From Psychroserpens sp. Hel_I_66 (GTDB taxonomy: Bacteria; Bacteroidota; Bacteroidia; Flavobacteriales; Flavobacteriaceae), in assembly GCF_000799465.1 (NCBI RefSeq), contig NZ_JUGU01000001.1, forward strand, positions 62,001 to 126,000: DNA of 64,000 nt, given 5' to 3'. The translations under genes and the position numbers were made by a program. The notes beneath the pieces were generated by a model that searched no databases, was not told the origin of the DNA, and worked only from the letters and a program-made list of their open reading frames with translations. Positions 19,208-29,345 of this stretch are shown piece after piece. How positions within the stretch are numbered: position 1 is the first letter of the stretch; every line of letters starts with the position of its first letter.

Positions 19208-20479
19208 CTAAAGGTCGTATTGTTTTATTTTTCTATATAATGTACGTTCGCTAATGCCTAATTCTGCAGCAGCCAACTTACGTTTGCCTTCATGACGTTC
19301 TAGAGATTTCTTAATCAATTCTAGTTCTTTATCGTGTAAAGATAAAGTTTCTTCTTCTTCGATTTCTTCAGCAAAATGGTATTTATCCATACTTTGATTC
19401 TTATCATCAGGATCAAAATGATCGTTCGATTTCTCTGGAATTTCCATGACTTCCAAATCTTCAAACTCTTCGGTATAGTTGTCTTTTTGAGATTTACCGT
19501 AAATTTTGTTAATAAGGCCTTCGTTATCTTTTTCTACTTCGGAAGCATTGTCATTTTTCATCAATTCCATCGTGAGTTTCTTGAGATCATTCAAGTCGCT
19601 CTTCATATCAAAAAGGACTTTGTAAAGAATTTCACGTTCGTTGCTAAAATCGCTTTCAGATTTTGAGTTATTGATTACAGCAGGCAAATTATTACTTCCG
19701 CTAGGTAAATAACCTTGAAGTGTTGCAGCGCTAATAGTACGATTTTGTTCTAATACCGAAATCTGCTCAGCCACATTTCGTAATTGACGAATATTACCAT
19801 TAAAGCGATGTTTCTGTAAAAAAGGTACAGCATCGTCTTCAAGTTTTATGGTTGGCATTTTATATTTTAATGCAAAATCGCTGGCAAATTTTCTAAACAA
19901 TAAATGAATATCTTCTTTGCGCTCTCGAAGTGGCGGAATATTAATATCTACAGTACTTAACCTATAATATAGATCTTCCCTAAACTTCTCTTTTTTTATA
20001 GCTTCAAACATATTAACGTTTGTTGCTGCTACAATTCTTACATTGGTTTTTTGAACCTTGCTTGAACCTACCTTAATGAATTCACCATTTTCCAAAACAC
20101 GCAGTAAACGAACCTGTGTGGTTAATGGTAGCTCTCCAACTTCATCTAAAAAAATGGTACCACCATCGGCTACTTCAAAATAGCCAGATCGCGTTGCTGT
20201 TGCTCCTGTAAAAGCGCCTTTTTCGTGACCAAATAATTCACTGTCAATTGTTCCTTCTGGTATAGCGCCACAATTTACAGCTATGTATTTACCATGCTTG
20301 CGATGAGATAATTGGTGGATAATTTTAGGAATACTTTCCTTACCAACACCACTTTCTCCAGTTACCAATACAGAAATATCTGTTGGTGCAACTTGGATGG
20401 CTTTTTCAATCGCTCTGTTGAGTTTTGGGTCGTTTCCTATAATCCCGAAACGTTGTTTTATGGCTTGTATGCTTTCCAT
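19208..20479 (-). CDS. Sigma-54-dependent Fis-family transcriptional activator
   Basis: 423 residues. The AAA+ domain (about 15-245) holds Walker A GESGVGKE, the sigma-54 contact loop GAFTGA, and Walker B GGTIFLDEVGEL. An acidic linker of about 120 residues leads to a C-terminal Fis-type helix-turn-helix (KRKLAAAELGISERTLYRKIKQYDL). There is no receiver or other sensory domain, so activity must be controlled by level or by another protein. It lies between the 156-residue protein and lptE, 71 nt before lptE. A sigma-54-like site occurs in front of nearby groES. Confidence 0.93.
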   Translation of the reverse strand: MESIQAIKQRFGIIGNDPKLNRAIEKAIQVAPTDISVLVTGESGVGKESIPKIIHQLSHRKHGKYIAVNCGAIPEGTIDSELFGHEKGAFTGATATRSGYFEVADGGTIFLDEVGELPLTTQVRLLRVLENGEFIKVGSSKVQKTNVRIVAATNVNMFEAIKKEKFREDLYYRLSTVDINIPPLRERKEDIHLLFRKFASDFALKYKMPTIKLEDDAVPFLQKHRFNGNIRQLRNVAEQISVLEQNRTISAATLQGYLPSGSNNLPAVINNSKSESDFSNEREILYKVLFDMKSDLNDLKKLTMELMKNDNASEVEKDNEGLINKIYGKSQKDNYTEEFEDLEVMEIPEKSNDHFDPDDKNQSMDKYHFAEEIEEEETLSLHDKELELIKKSLERHEGKRKLAAAELGISERTLYRKIKQYDL

Positions 20480-20495
20480 TTGGATTTGAAAGTAA

Positions 20496-20966
20496 TTATT
20501 TGATTGATTTGATGATATTTTTAAAATATTCTCTAAGTTTACTCTGCTTTCTTGAAGATTTTAAAAAATCTTTATTCTTTTTATCTAAAATATAGCAAAG
20601 AACTATTGGATTGGTTTGTATGACTTCAGTTTCGTTAGCTTTATTAATTAAATTTCTTAAGTAACTGGTTTCTATGTAAATACTTATAGGTTTATTTGAC
20701 CAACTTTTATGTATTACATTATCCCATTTATACAGTTTAGTATTGTCTTTTTCTTTTAAGGTTTCATAATTTCCAAAATCATTACTAAATTTTTCAATAA
20801 TTTTATTGGCTTCAAACGACAGGTGCATGGAAAGATTATTAACCATTAGGTCATCATCAATTTTTATCATGCCATTATAGACTTCATCCAACTCAATTTC
20901 AAATTGAGCAAAAGCAGTATTGAAATGAAATGCTGCAACTATAAAGAAGATGATTTTTAAATTCAT
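20496..20966 (-). CDS. Secreted protein of unknown function
   Basis: 156 residues: a signal peptide (MNLKIIFFIVAAFHFNTAFA) and a mature domain of mixed composition (FEIELDEVYNGMIKIDDDL, KLYKWDNVIHKSWSNKPIS), ending in a basic tail (SSRKQSKLREYFKNIIKSIK). I do not recognise the family. It lies between miaB (12 nt) and the sigma-54 activator (16 nt) and so belongs to that operon. Confidence 0.65.
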   Translation of the reverse strand: MNLKIIFFIVAAFHFNTAFAQFEIELDEVYNGMIKIDDDLMVNNLSMHLSFEANKIIEKFSNDFGNYETLKEKDNTKLYKWDNVIHKSWSNKPISIYIETSYLRNLINKANETEVIQTNPIVLCYILDKKNKDFLKSSRKQSKLREYFKNIIKSIK

Positions 20967-20978
20967 TGTAAAATATTC

Positions 20979-22418
20979 TTAATTGATAAACGAAACAGCC
21001 TCACCAATCAAAGTAGCACTAGTACAATCTAACACCTTGACTTTTACTAAATCTCCAATCTTGTAATTTTCCTTCGGAAAAACAGCTACGATGTTCTGTG
21101 ATGTTCTCCCAGACCATTCATTATTTGATTTTTTAGACTCTCTTTCAATTAATACTTCAACGGTTGTGTTTAAATATTCCTTGGTTTTAATTTCACTATG
21201 TTCTCTTTGGCGTTGGACGATTTCAGCTAAACGACGTTTTTTTACATCTTCTGGCACATCATCTTCCATTTTTCGTTCTGCCATCGTTCCTGGTCGTTCG
21301 GAATAGGTAAACATATACCCAAAGTTATACTTCACGTAATCCATTAAACTCAATGTATCTTGGTGGTCCTGTTCTGTTTCCGTAGGAAAACCAGAAATCA
21401 AATCCTGACTAATAGCACAATTTGGGAGAATGCGTCTAATATTATCGATTAGCTCAAAATACTCTTCACGCGTATGTAAACGATTCATTTCTTTTAAAAT
21501 ACGGTTACTTCCGCTTTGAACTGGCAAATGGATGTGTTTACAAATATTATCGTACTTCGCCATAGTTTCAATCACATCAAGTGTTAAATCCTGCGGATTG
21601 GACGTTGAAAACCTAATGCGCATTTTAGGTTGAGCCTTTGCGCACAGTTCTAGCAATTGTGCAAAATTTACAGCGGTTGCTTTTTGCATTTCCGAAGCTT
21701 TGGTAAAATCCTTTTTTAGTCCGCCTCCATACCATAAATAGCTATCTACATTTTGGCCTAAAAGTGTGATTTCCTTATAGCCTTTGCTCCAAAGATCATT
21801 AACTTCTTCAATAATACTTTGCGGATCGCGACTGCGCTCACGACCTCTCGTAAATGGAACAACACAAAAAGTGCACATATTATCACAACCGCGAGTGATA
21901 GATACAAAAGCTGTAACTCCATTTGTATTTAAACGCACGGGAGCAATGTCTCCATAGGTTTCCTCTTTAGATAAAATAACGTTAATGGCATCTCTGCCTT
22001 CATCAACTTCCGCTAGGAGGTTTGGCAAATCTTTGTAGGCATCTGGTCCAACAACAAGATCAACGATTTTTTCTTCTTCTAAAAATTTGGTTTTTAAACG
22101 CTCTGCCATACAGCCAAGAACGCCTACTTTCATTTTTGGGTTGATGCGTTTAACAGCATTATATTTTTCGAGACGTTTTCTTACGGTTTGCTCTGCTTTA
22201 TCACGAATGGAGCAGGTGTTGACAAGAACAAGATCGGCTTCTTCTAAACTATTTGTGGTATTGAAACCTTGTTCTGCAAGTATGGAAGCCACAATTTCAC
22301 TGTCGCTAAAATTCATAGCGCAACCATAGCTTTCTATAAAAAGTTTGCGGGTATTTTCTTTTTTTTCTTCTAAAACTAGGGTGTTACCTTGTTTGCTTTC
22401 GTCAATTGTTTTATCCAT
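20979..22418 (-). CDS. miaB: tRNA-2-methylthio-N6-dimethylallyladenosine synthase MiaB
   Basis: Radical-SAM methylthiotransferase that adds the ms2 group to i6A37 of tRNAs reading UNN codons. An N-terminal UPF0004 domain has cluster-binding cysteines ([27 protein letters not shown]). The radical-SAM motif follows ([16 protein letters not shown], CxxxCxxC), then a C-terminal TRAM domain. I chose the ATG at 22418, which gives the usual family N-terminus ([16 protein letters not shown]), rather than the one nine codons upstream. It is the first gene of the operon that ends with secG. Confidence 0.95.
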   Translation of the reverse strand: MDKTIDESKQGNTLVLEEKKENTRKLFIESYGCAMNFSDSEIVASILAEQGFNTTNSLEEADLVLVNTCSIRDKAEQTVRKRLEKYNAVKRINPKMKVGVLGCMAERLKTKFLEEEKIVDLVVGPDAYKDLPNLLAEVDEGRDAINVILSKEETYGDIAPVRLNTNGVTAFVSITRGCDNMCTFCVVPFTRGRERSRDPQSIIEEVNDLWSKGYKEITLLGQNVDSYLWYGGGLKKDFTKASEMQKATAVNFAQLLELCAKAQPKMRIRFSTSNPQDLTLDVIETMAKYDNICKHIHLPVQSGSNRILKEMNRLHTREEYFELIDNIRRILPNCAISQDLISGFPTETEQDHQDTLSLMDYVKYNFGYMFTYSERPGTMAERKMEDDVPEDVKKRRLAEIVQRQREHSEIKTKEYLNTTVEVLIERESKKSNNEWSGRTSQNIVAVFPKENYKIGDLVKVKVLDCTSATLIGEAVSFIN

Positions 22419-22588
22419 ATGTGAGAGTTGATCCTTAAAATTCAATTAGAATCAATAAATTTCTAGTATTCAATAAGCGTACAAAGATATGATAATTTTA
22501 AGGATTGTGACAAAGTGTCATAACAGATTTTGTTTTGAGATTGTAAAATATTTCAGTTATTTTGATTTCAGGATAAAACACCCTTAAA

Positions 22589-23371
22589 ATGATATTTGCT
22601 GAAATTCAACATAAAATACAGATCGCCAAACAACTTGATTTTGGCCAAATATTAAACGACAGTATTGAGCTGTTTAAGAAAGTGTGGCTGCAAGGTTTCA
22701 TCATGTTGATGATTATGATTGCATTTGTGATACCATTTGTGATTGTAATATATTTACCAATGGTATTTTTTGCAATTGCAGACGCCGAAAGTCCCGGATT
22801 TTTTGGAGGTATGGAGGCAATTGCGGTTTTGTTTTTTTTAATGGCTTATATGGTTTTTGGTTTTTTTATGGTTGTTATCTCATTTGGGCTTAAGGCAGGA
22901 TTTTATAAAATCATGCGTCAAAAGGATATCGACTCATTAGAGAAAGATGATTTTTTCTTTTTTCTTCGGAAGCCTTATCTCTTTAAAACGATCAACCTAT
23001 CGCTAGCTTATTTTGGAATAAGCGTTTTAGCCATGTTATTGTGTGTGTTTCCAGTTATTTACGTTATGGTACCACTAAATTTATTGGTTGTTATTTATGC
23101 TTTTAATCCTGAACTATCTAACTCTAATTTAATTAAGGCGAGTTTTGATTTAGGAAATAAAAAATGGTTTATCACTTTTGGAATCACTTTGGTTGCAGGG
23201 ATTTTAGCTCAAATGGTTGGAATGTTGATGTGCGGAATTGGCCTTTTCGTTACCATATCGTTTGCAGCAATACCTCTATATATTATTTATAAAGAAATCA
23301 TAGGTTTTAATGAAGGGCCAATTGAAATTAGACAAATAGGGAATAAACAAAATAATAACGCAACCTTTTAA
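22589..23371 (+). CDS. Integral membrane protein of unknown function
   Basis: 260 residues with about six hydrophobic segments. The N-terminal pattern ELDFG-like (KQLDFGQILNDSIELFKKVWLQGF) and the conserved KKWFITFGITLVAG segment recur in a flavobacterial family often carried in databases under a misleading carotene-oxygenase name. It resembles membrane domains of the GDPD/DUF975 type. No catalytic motif is visible. It is divergent from miaB and followed 45 nt later by a lipoprotein gene. Confidence 0.65.
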   Translation: MIFAEIQHKIQIAKQLDFGQILNDSIELFKKVWLQGFIMLMIMIAFVIPFVIVIYLPMVFFAIADAESPGFFGGMEAIAVLFFLMAYMVFGFFMVVISFGLKAGFYKIMRQKDIDSLEKDDFFFFLRKPYLFKTINLSLAYFGISVLAMLLCVFPVIYVMVPLNLLVVIYAFNPELSNSNLIKASFDLGNKKWFITFGITLVAGILAQMVGMLMCGIGLFVTISFAAIPLYIIYKEIIGFNEGPIEIRQIGNKQNNNATF

Positions 23372-23416
23372 TACAAGTTGCATCTAATATAATAACTATC
23401 AATATTAAACTACAAT

Positions 23417-23854
23417 ATGAGAATTTCAAAGATCATTTCCGCTTGTTTCTGTTTCACTTTACTATTAATGAACACACAATGCGATGAAGATGATTACATC
23501 CCTCAACCATGTGATCAAAATGTTGTCGTTGATAATGGGTTTTATAATACCGCAGAATCTGATCCATATGAAGTAAGTACTATTATTATTGACGGTAATT
23601 GTTTAACAGTTGAGATTTCTGCAAGTGGTTGTGATGGCAATTCTTGGAGTTTGGTTTTGGTAGATTCTGGTGAAGTGGCAGAGTCTTCGCCCGAGCAACG
23701 TTATTTAAAATTAGTATTAACTAATGAAGAATTATGTTTAGCAGTAGTGTCTCAAACACGCTCTTTTAATTTATTGCCAATTCAAGTAGAAGGCAGTAAT
23801 GAAATTATATTGAATATAGAAGGGGTTTCCGATGCTATTACTTATGCTTATTAA
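23417..23854 (+). CDS. Small lipoprotein
   Basis: 145 residues: a lipoprotein signal with Cys at about residue 22 (MNTQCDEDDY), then a compact domain with four more cysteines (QPCDQN, GNCLTVEISASGCDGN, EELCLAV). It probably sits in the periplasmic or outer leaflet as a small beta domain. Family not recognised. It is likely co-transcribed with the upstream membrane protein and is followed by a terminator. Confidence 0.7.
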   Translation: MRISKIISACFCFTLLLMNTQCDEDDYIPQPCDQNVVVDNGFYNTAESDPYEVSTIIIDGNCLTVEISASGCDGNSWSLVLVDSGEVAESSPEQRYLKLVLTNEELCLAVVSQTRSFNLLPIQVEGSNEIILNIEGVSDAITYAY

Positions 23855-23879
23855 TAAAAACAAAAAAATTTAAATTTTT

Positions 23880-23910
23880 AAAAAGCCTGAATTTATTTCA
23901 GGCCTTTTTT
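23880..23910 (+). terminator. Rho-independent terminator
   Basis: Stem GCCTGAA / TTCAGGC with flanking A and T runs (AAAAA before, TTTTTT after). It closes the membrane protein-lipoprotein pair before topA. Confidence 0.9.
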
Positions 23911-23998
23911 ATGCTCTTTTATCAGATGAAAATGTGTTTTATTAAGATAAAGTACAATCGAAATTCACTTAAATTAGGAAGATAACTTTTTTTTGACA

Positions 23999-24006
23999 TA
24001 CATTTG
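23999..24006 (+). promoter_or_regulatory. Promoter -7 element of topA
   Basis: TACATTTG matches the Bacteroidota -7 consensus TAnnTTTG and lies 20 nt before the ATG at 24026. It lies within the first codons of the longer frame from 23993, so it supports the later start. No good TTG lies at the usual -33 distance. Confidence 0.6.
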
Positions 24007-24025
24007 TAGCCTTAAAAAATCATAT

Positions 24026-26548
24026 ATGCCGAAGAATTTAGTCATCGTAGAGTCACCAGCAAAAGCCAAAACCATAGAAAAGTTTCTAGGAAAAGATTTC
24101 AAAGTAGAATCTAGTTTTGGACATATTGCCGATTTACCGTCTAAAGAGTTGGGAGTTGATGTAGAAGGGAATTTTGATCCTAAGTATCAGGTTTCCAAAG
24201 ACAAGAAAGATGTCGTTAAAAAATTAAAGGACCTCGCTAAAAAAGCTGAAATTGTTTGGTTAGCAAGTGATGAGGATCGAGAGGGAGAAGCAATTGCATG
24301 GCATTTGGCAGAAACTTTAGGTCTTGATAAAGCAAAGACCAAACGTATCGTTTTTCATGAGATAACAAAGACTGCCATTCAAAAAGCAATTGAAAACCCT
24401 AGAGGTATCGATTATGATTTGGTAGATGCGCAACAAGCACGTCGTGTTCTTGATAGAATTGTTGGTTATGAATTGTCTCCAGTTTTATGGAGAAAAGTGA
24501 AAGGCGGTTTATCTGCAGGACGAGTACAATCGGTTTCTGTGCGATTAATTGTTGAGAGAGAACGTGATATAATAGATTTCAAACCTGAAGCGTCCTATAG
24601 AATTGATGCTGAATTCTCAAATGAAGACGGACAAACATTTAAGGCGAAGCTTCCGAAGAACTTTTCAACCAAGGAAGAAGCCTATAAATTCTTAGAATCT
24701 AACGCAAAGGCAGAATTTAAAGTTGCTGATCTTACAAAAAAACCAGCAAAAAAATCACCTGCAGCACCATTTACAACATCAACATTACAACAGGAAGCCT
24801 CAAGAAAATTAGGCTATTCGGTTGGTAGAACGATGTCCAATGCACAACGTTTGTATGAAGCAGGTTTGATTACTTATATGAGAACCGATAGTGTTAACTT
24901 ATCTGACGAAGCTAGAAAAGGAGCAAAGGCAGAAATTGAGAGCGCTTACGGAGAAAAATTTAGTAAAACCAGAAATTATAAAGGGAAATCTAAAGGCGCA
25001 CAAGAAGCTCACGAAGCGATTAGGCCTACAGATTTTAAAACACATTCGGTAGATATAGAGAGAGATCAAGCACGTTTATATGATTTAATCTGGAAACGTG
25101 CCATTGCCTCACAAATGAGCGATGCAGAGTTAGAACGCACCAATTTAAAGATTGAAGCGTCAACTCACAATGAAACCTTCACTGCAAATGGAGAGGTCAT
25201 CACTTTTGAAGGATTTTTAAAAGTATATCTAGAAGGTACAGATGATGAAGATACAGAGCAAGAAGGCATGTTGCCAGCAATGAAGGTCAATGAGACATTG
25301 CTAAATAGTTATATTACTGCAACCGAGCGTTTTTCTAGACCTCCTTATAGATTTACAGAAGCGTCTTTGGTTAAACAATTAGAAGAGTTAGGTATTGGTA
25401 GACCATCTACTTACGCGCCAACGATTTCAACAATACAAAATAGAAATTACGTAGAAAAAGGATCTAATGAAGGTGAAGAGCGTGATTATTCGCAACTCCT
25501 TTTACAGCAAGGTAAAGTCACAGATAAAAAATTAACCGAGAAAGTTAATAGTGATAAAGGAAAACTTGTGCCAACAGATATTGGAATGATCGTGACGGAT
25601 TTCTTGGTAAATCACTTCGGAAAAATACTGGATTACAACTTTACCGCTAAAGTTGAAGCAGACTTTGATGAAATTGCAGAAGGTAAAGAGGACTGGAAAA
25701 AAATGATGAAAGACTTTTATAAGACATTTCATCCAAATGTTGTCGATGTTCAGGAAAATGCAGATCGTGAGTCTGGAGAACGTGTTTTAGGTAAAGATCC
25801 AAAAACAGGAAAACAGGTAAGTGTGCGTTTAGGTAAGTTTGGACCAATGGTACAAATAGGAACGGTTGATGATGAAGAAAAACCAACGTTCGCAAGTTTA
25901 TCTCCAGACCAGCAATTAACAACAATTACGTATGATGAAGCGATGGAGCTTTTCAAACTTCCGAAGCAATTAGGTACTTATGAAGGTGAAGAGATAGAAG
26001 TTAATAATGGTCGTTTTGGACCTTACGTTAAGTTCGGTAAAAAATATGTCTCATTGCCTAAAGGAACAAATCCTACAGATGTAGAAATGGATCAGGCAAT
26101 TGAACTCATTAAAGAAAAACAAGAAGCCGACGCTCCCATATATATGTATGAAGATTTGCCTGTTCAAAAAGGTAAAGGTCGTTTTGGACCATTTATTAAA
26201 TGGAACAATATGTTCATCAACGTTAATAAAAAATACGATTGGGACAATTTATCTGATGATGATATTGTAACATTGATCGAGGAAAAAATCCAGAAAGAAA
26301 AAGATAAATTAATCCACCATTGGGAAGACGAAGGGATTCGTGTAGAAAAAGCAAGATGGGGAAGGCATAATATCATAAAAGGAAAAATAAAAGTGGAGTT
26401 GCCAAAAACGGTTGATGTTTCTGAAATGACCTTAGAAGAGGCCAAAGCTGAAATCGATAAAAAGGCACCTAAGAAAAAAGCAGCTGCTAAAAAGAAGACT
26501 GCAACAAAGAAGAAAACCACTAAAAAGAAAACCACTTCTAAAAAATAA
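24026..26548 (+). CDS. topA: DNA topoisomerase I
   Basis: Type IA topoisomerase that relaxes negative supercoils. The N-terminal Toprim domain (VIVESPAKAKTIEKFLG, ASDEDREGEAIAWH) is followed by the catalytic domain with the active-site Tyr in LITYMRTDSVNLS and by C-terminal repeats of the form GRFGPYVKFGKKYVSLPKG. The protein ends in a Lys/Ala/Thr tail of about 28 residues (KKKTATKKKTTKKKTTSKK), a histone H1-like DNA-binding extension common in the phylum. I start it at 24026 (PKNLVIVESPAKAK) because of the promoter at 23999-24006. Confidence 0.96.
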   Translation: MPKNLVIVESPAKAKTIEKFLGKDFKVESSFGHIADLPSKELGVDVEGNFDPKYQVSKDKKDVVKKLKDLAKKAEIVWLASDEDREGEAIAWHLAETLGLDKAKTKRIVFHEITKTAIQKAIENPRGIDYDLVDAQQARRVLDRIVGYELSPVLWRKVKGGLSAGRVQSVSVRLIVERERDIIDFKPEASYRIDAEFSNEDGQTFKAKLPKNFSTKEEAYKFLESNAKAEFKVADLTKKPAKKSPAAPFTTSTLQQEASRKLGYSVGRTMSNAQRLYEAGLITYMRTDSVNLSDEARKGAKAEIESAYGEKFSKTRNYKGKSKGAQEAHEAIRPTDFKTHSVDIERDQARLYDLIWKRAIASQMSDAELERTNLKIEASTHNETFTANGEVITFEGFLKVYLEGTDDEDTEQEGMLPAMKVNETLLNSYITATERFSRPPYRFTEASLVKQLEELGIGRPSTYAPTISTIQNRNYVEKGSNEGEERDYSQLLLQQGKVTDKKLTEKVNSDKGKLVPTDIGMIVTDFLVNHFGKILDYNFTAKVEADFDEIAEGKEDWKKMMKDFYKTFHPNVVDVQENADRESGERVLGKDPKTGKQVSVRLGKFGPMVQIGTVDDEEKPTFASLSPDQQLTTITYDEAMELFKLPKQLGTYEGEEIEVNNGRFGPYVKFGKKYVSLPKGTNPTDVEMDQAIELIKEKQEADAPIYMYEDLPVQKGKGRFGPFIKWNNMFINVNKKYDWDNLSDDDIVTLIEEKIQKEKDKLIHHWEDEGIRVEKARWGRHNIIKGKIKVELPKTVDVSEMTLEEAKAEIDKKAPKKKAAAKKKTATKKKTTKKKTTSKK

Positions 26549-26556
26549 GTATTATA

Positions 26557-27723
26557 ATGAATTTTAATTTTTTGTCTCCTGTTTCAGATTCAGTATTAGC
26601 TCACAATGAGCTTCTTTCTGAGCAAGCGTTGGGGAAAAAAACTAAAATTCACTCTTCTCAAAATGGAATTCCAGATTTAGATGGTGTGCAATTAGCCATC
26701 ATAGGTGTTAAAGAAAATCGTAACGATGTTAATTACATGGGTGAGGACATAAGTTTTGATACAATTAGAACTTCTCTTTATTCCCTGTTTCCAGGAAACT
26801 GGCATACTAATTTAGCCGATTTAGGTGATATTCCTGCTGGCGCAACAATAGAAGACACTTATTATGCGTTGCGTACAATAATTTCAGTATTAATAGAAAA
26901 AAAGGTGATTCCTATAATTATAGGAGGTAGCCAAGACATTACATACGCAAATTATAGAGCTTACGATACAATGTCACCAATGGTTAATATCGTAAACGTA
27001 GACAGTAATTTTGATCTTGGAGACGCTTCCGTAGAAATGAAAAATAATAGTTTCCTCGGAAAAGTAATTTTAGAACAACCCTATAATCTTTTTAATTATT
27101 CTGTAGTGGGATATCAAACCTATTTTAACTCTCAAGAGGAAATAGATTTGATGGATAAACTGTATTTTGAGGCATATCGTCTAGGAGAAGTTACCCATAA
27201 TATTAATTTAGTAGAGCCCGTTATGCGAGATGCGCATATAGTTACCATGGATCTTAAAGCTGTGAGAGCAGCAGAAGTTGGTGCAAAACAAAAATTTTCT
27301 CCAAATGGATTTAATGGTAAAGAAATCTGTGCTATTTCAAGATATGCAGGAATTAGTAATAAAGTATCTTCATTTGGCGTTTATGAGTTTAAGCAAACTA
27401 ATGAGCTAGATGCTACACCAATGTTGATATCACAAATAATATGGTACTTTATAGAAGGTGTCAATTGCAGAATAAATGACGATGACTTTAAAAATGAAAA
27501 TAACTATCAAAAATATAATGTTCTCGTTGATAATGAAGAATTAATATTTTTTAAGAGTATTAAAACTGGTCGTTGGTGGATTGAAATACCTTTTTTACCA
27601 AACGTTAATAATAAATTAAAAAAGCATACGTTATTACCTTGCACGCATGAAGATTATAAAGAGGCTAGTCATGGTAAGATTCCAGAAAGGTGGTATAAGG
27701 CGTATAAGAAGAATAGTTTCTAA
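26557..27723 (+). CDS. Ureohydrolase-like (formimidoylglutamase-type) protein with degenerate metal sites
   Basis: 388 residues on the arginase/formimidoylglutamase fold, starting 8 nt after topA. The three metal-binding motifs of the fold are altered: GGDH reads GGSQD, the DAHxD region reads VNVDSNFDLGD, and the DxDxxxP region reads VTMDLKAVRAAEVG. Most manganese ligands are therefore missing, so it probably does not act as a hydrolase. A relative is commonly found next to gldK in flavobacteria, which suggests a link to gliding/type IX secretion; that link is inference. Confidence 0.75.
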   Translation: MNFNFLSPVSDSVLAHNELLSEQALGKKTKIHSSQNGIPDLDGVQLAIIGVKENRNDVNYMGEDISFDTIRTSLYSLFPGNWHTNLADLGDIPAGATIEDTYYALRTIISVLIEKKVIPIIIGGSQDITYANYRAYDTMSPMVNIVNVDSNFDLGDASVEMKNNSFLGKVILEQPYNLFNYSVVGYQTYFNSQEEIDLMDKLYFEAYRLGEVTHNINLVEPVMRDAHIVTMDLKAVRAAEVGAKQKFSPNGFNGKEICAISRYAGISNKVSSFGVYEFKQTNELDATPMLISQIIWYFIEGVNCRINDDDFKNENNYQKYNVLVDNEELIFFKSIKTGRWWIEIPFLPNVNNKLKKHTLLPCTHEDYKEASHGKIPERWYKAYKKNSF

Positions 27724-27897
27724 TAAATTTTTTAACATTTTTTTAATCGATGAAATGTTAACTTTATGGGATTAAGTGTAAAATATATTAAAAAAAAGTT
27801 GGTTTTTACAAAATATATAAATATGTTTACTGCCTTAAAATAATTGAGCACAGAATAAACACATAATTACAACTAAATAATTTAACCTCGAGTTTCT

Positions 27898-29268
27898 ATG
27901 AATATTAAGAAGTTTGCTTTATTAACAGCTGTTTTAGCCCTAATGGTCAGTTGTAACTCTGGTGACAGAGGACAACTTGTTGGAGTTAAAGGAAAGAAGT
28001 GGCATCCAGAAAAACCTTACGGGATGACGCTTGTACCAGGTGGTGCATTTATAATGGGTAAATCTGACGATGATTTAGCAGGAGTTGAAGATGCTCCAAC
28101 TAGAACTGTAACCGTTAGAGCCTTTTACATGGATGAGACCGAAATCACTAATAGTGAATACCGTCAATTTGTAGAATGGGTAAGAGATTCTACTATTAGA
28201 ACCAAATTAGCAATTCTTGCTGATGAAATTGGTGAAGCTCCAGGTAATGGAGGAATTGGAGAGTTTGCATTTAGAGGTGCAGATCCTGAAGAGATGACTG
28301 TATATGAAAAATATATGGACAATAACTATAGTGGGTTAGGTCCTACAGGTTATGAAGGGAAAAAACTTAACAAAGACGTAGATTTGATTTTTGATACTGC
28401 AGATTATCCAGATGAGTATTACGCTGAGGTTATGGATACCATGTATCTTCCAATCGAAGAGTCATACAATGGTCAACGTACGTGGGATGTGAATAAATTT
28501 AAGTTCCAGTATAAATATATGGACATTCAAAAAGCTGCTAAAAACAGAAATTTAAGTCGTAAAGACGTTATAATTACTGATGAAGTAACTGTATATCCTG
28601 ATACTACAGCTTGGATAAGAGATTTCTCTTATTCATATAACGAGCCAATGCATAATGATTATTTTTGGCATGATGCTTATGGAGATTATCCAGTAGTTGG
28701 TGTATCTTGGAAACAAGCTAAGGCATTTTGTCAATGGAGAACATTGTATCACAATGCGTATAGAAAATCTAAAGGACAACACAATATAAATTCATATAGA
28801 TTACCCTCTGAGGCAGAATGGGAATATGCTGCAAGAGGTGGTTTGCAAGGTGCAACATATCCTTGGGGTGGACCATACGCTAAAAATGATAGAGGTTGTT
28901 TTATGGCGAACTTTAAGCCATTACGAGGTGACTATGCAGCAGATCAAGCTTTATACACTGTAGAAGCTGATGCTTATGAGCCAAACGATTTCAATCTTTA
29001 CAATATGGCTGGTAATGTTTCAGAATGGGTACAAGGGTCTTACGACGCTGCATCTTATGAATACATGGCATCATTTAACCCTAATGTTAACAATCCAGAC
29101 AATGAGCGTAAAGTAGTTCGTGGAGGTTCTTGGAAAGACGTTGCATACTTCTTACAAGTAAGTTCTAGGGATTATGAATATGCAGATTCTGCAAGAAGCT
29201 ACATTGGCTTTAGAACTGTCCAGGACTATATGGGAACTGAGGTGACTAAAAACTCAGCAACAAACTAA
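27898..29268 (+). CDS. gldK: Gliding motility/type IX secretion lipoprotein GldK
   Basis: Outer-membrane lipoprotein that forms the periplasmic ring of the type IX secretion machine with GldN. 456 residues: lipobox LMVSCNSG (Cys at about residue 19), then a sulfatase-modifying-factor-like fold (LVPGGAFIMGKS, YRLPSEAEWEYAARGG, NMAGNVSEWVQ, VVRGGSWKD). It is the first gene of gldK-gldL-gldM-gldN. The 174 bp before it are AT-rich without a clear promoter match. Confidence 0.96.
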   Translation: MNIKKFALLTAVLALMVSCNSGDRGQLVGVKGKKWHPEKPYGMTLVPGGAFIMGKSDDDLAGVEDAPTRTVTVRAFYMDETEITNSEYRQFVEWVRDSTIRTKLAILADEIGEAPGNGGIGEFAFRGADPEEMTVYEKYMDNNYSGLGPTGYEGKKLNKDVDLIFDTADYPDEYYAEVMDTMYLPIEESYNGQRTWDVNKFKFQYKYMDIQKAAKNRNLSRKDVIITDEVTVYPDTTAWIRDFSYSYNEPMHNDYFWHDAYGDYPVVGVSWKQAKAFCQWRTLYHNAYRKSKGQHNINSYRLPSEAEWEYAARGGLQGATYPWGGPYAKNDRGCFMANFKPLRGDYAADQALYTVEADAYEPNDFNLYNMAGNVSEWVQGSYDAASYEYMASFNPNVNNPDNERKVVRGGSWKDVAYFLQVSSRDYEYADSARSYIGFRTVQDYMGTEVTKNSATN

Positions 29269-29345
29269 AATTAAATCATTAACTAAAACTAAATATTAAT
29301 CTAATTAAGTTAAAAAACTAACTTAAATCAAAAAAAACTAAAATT

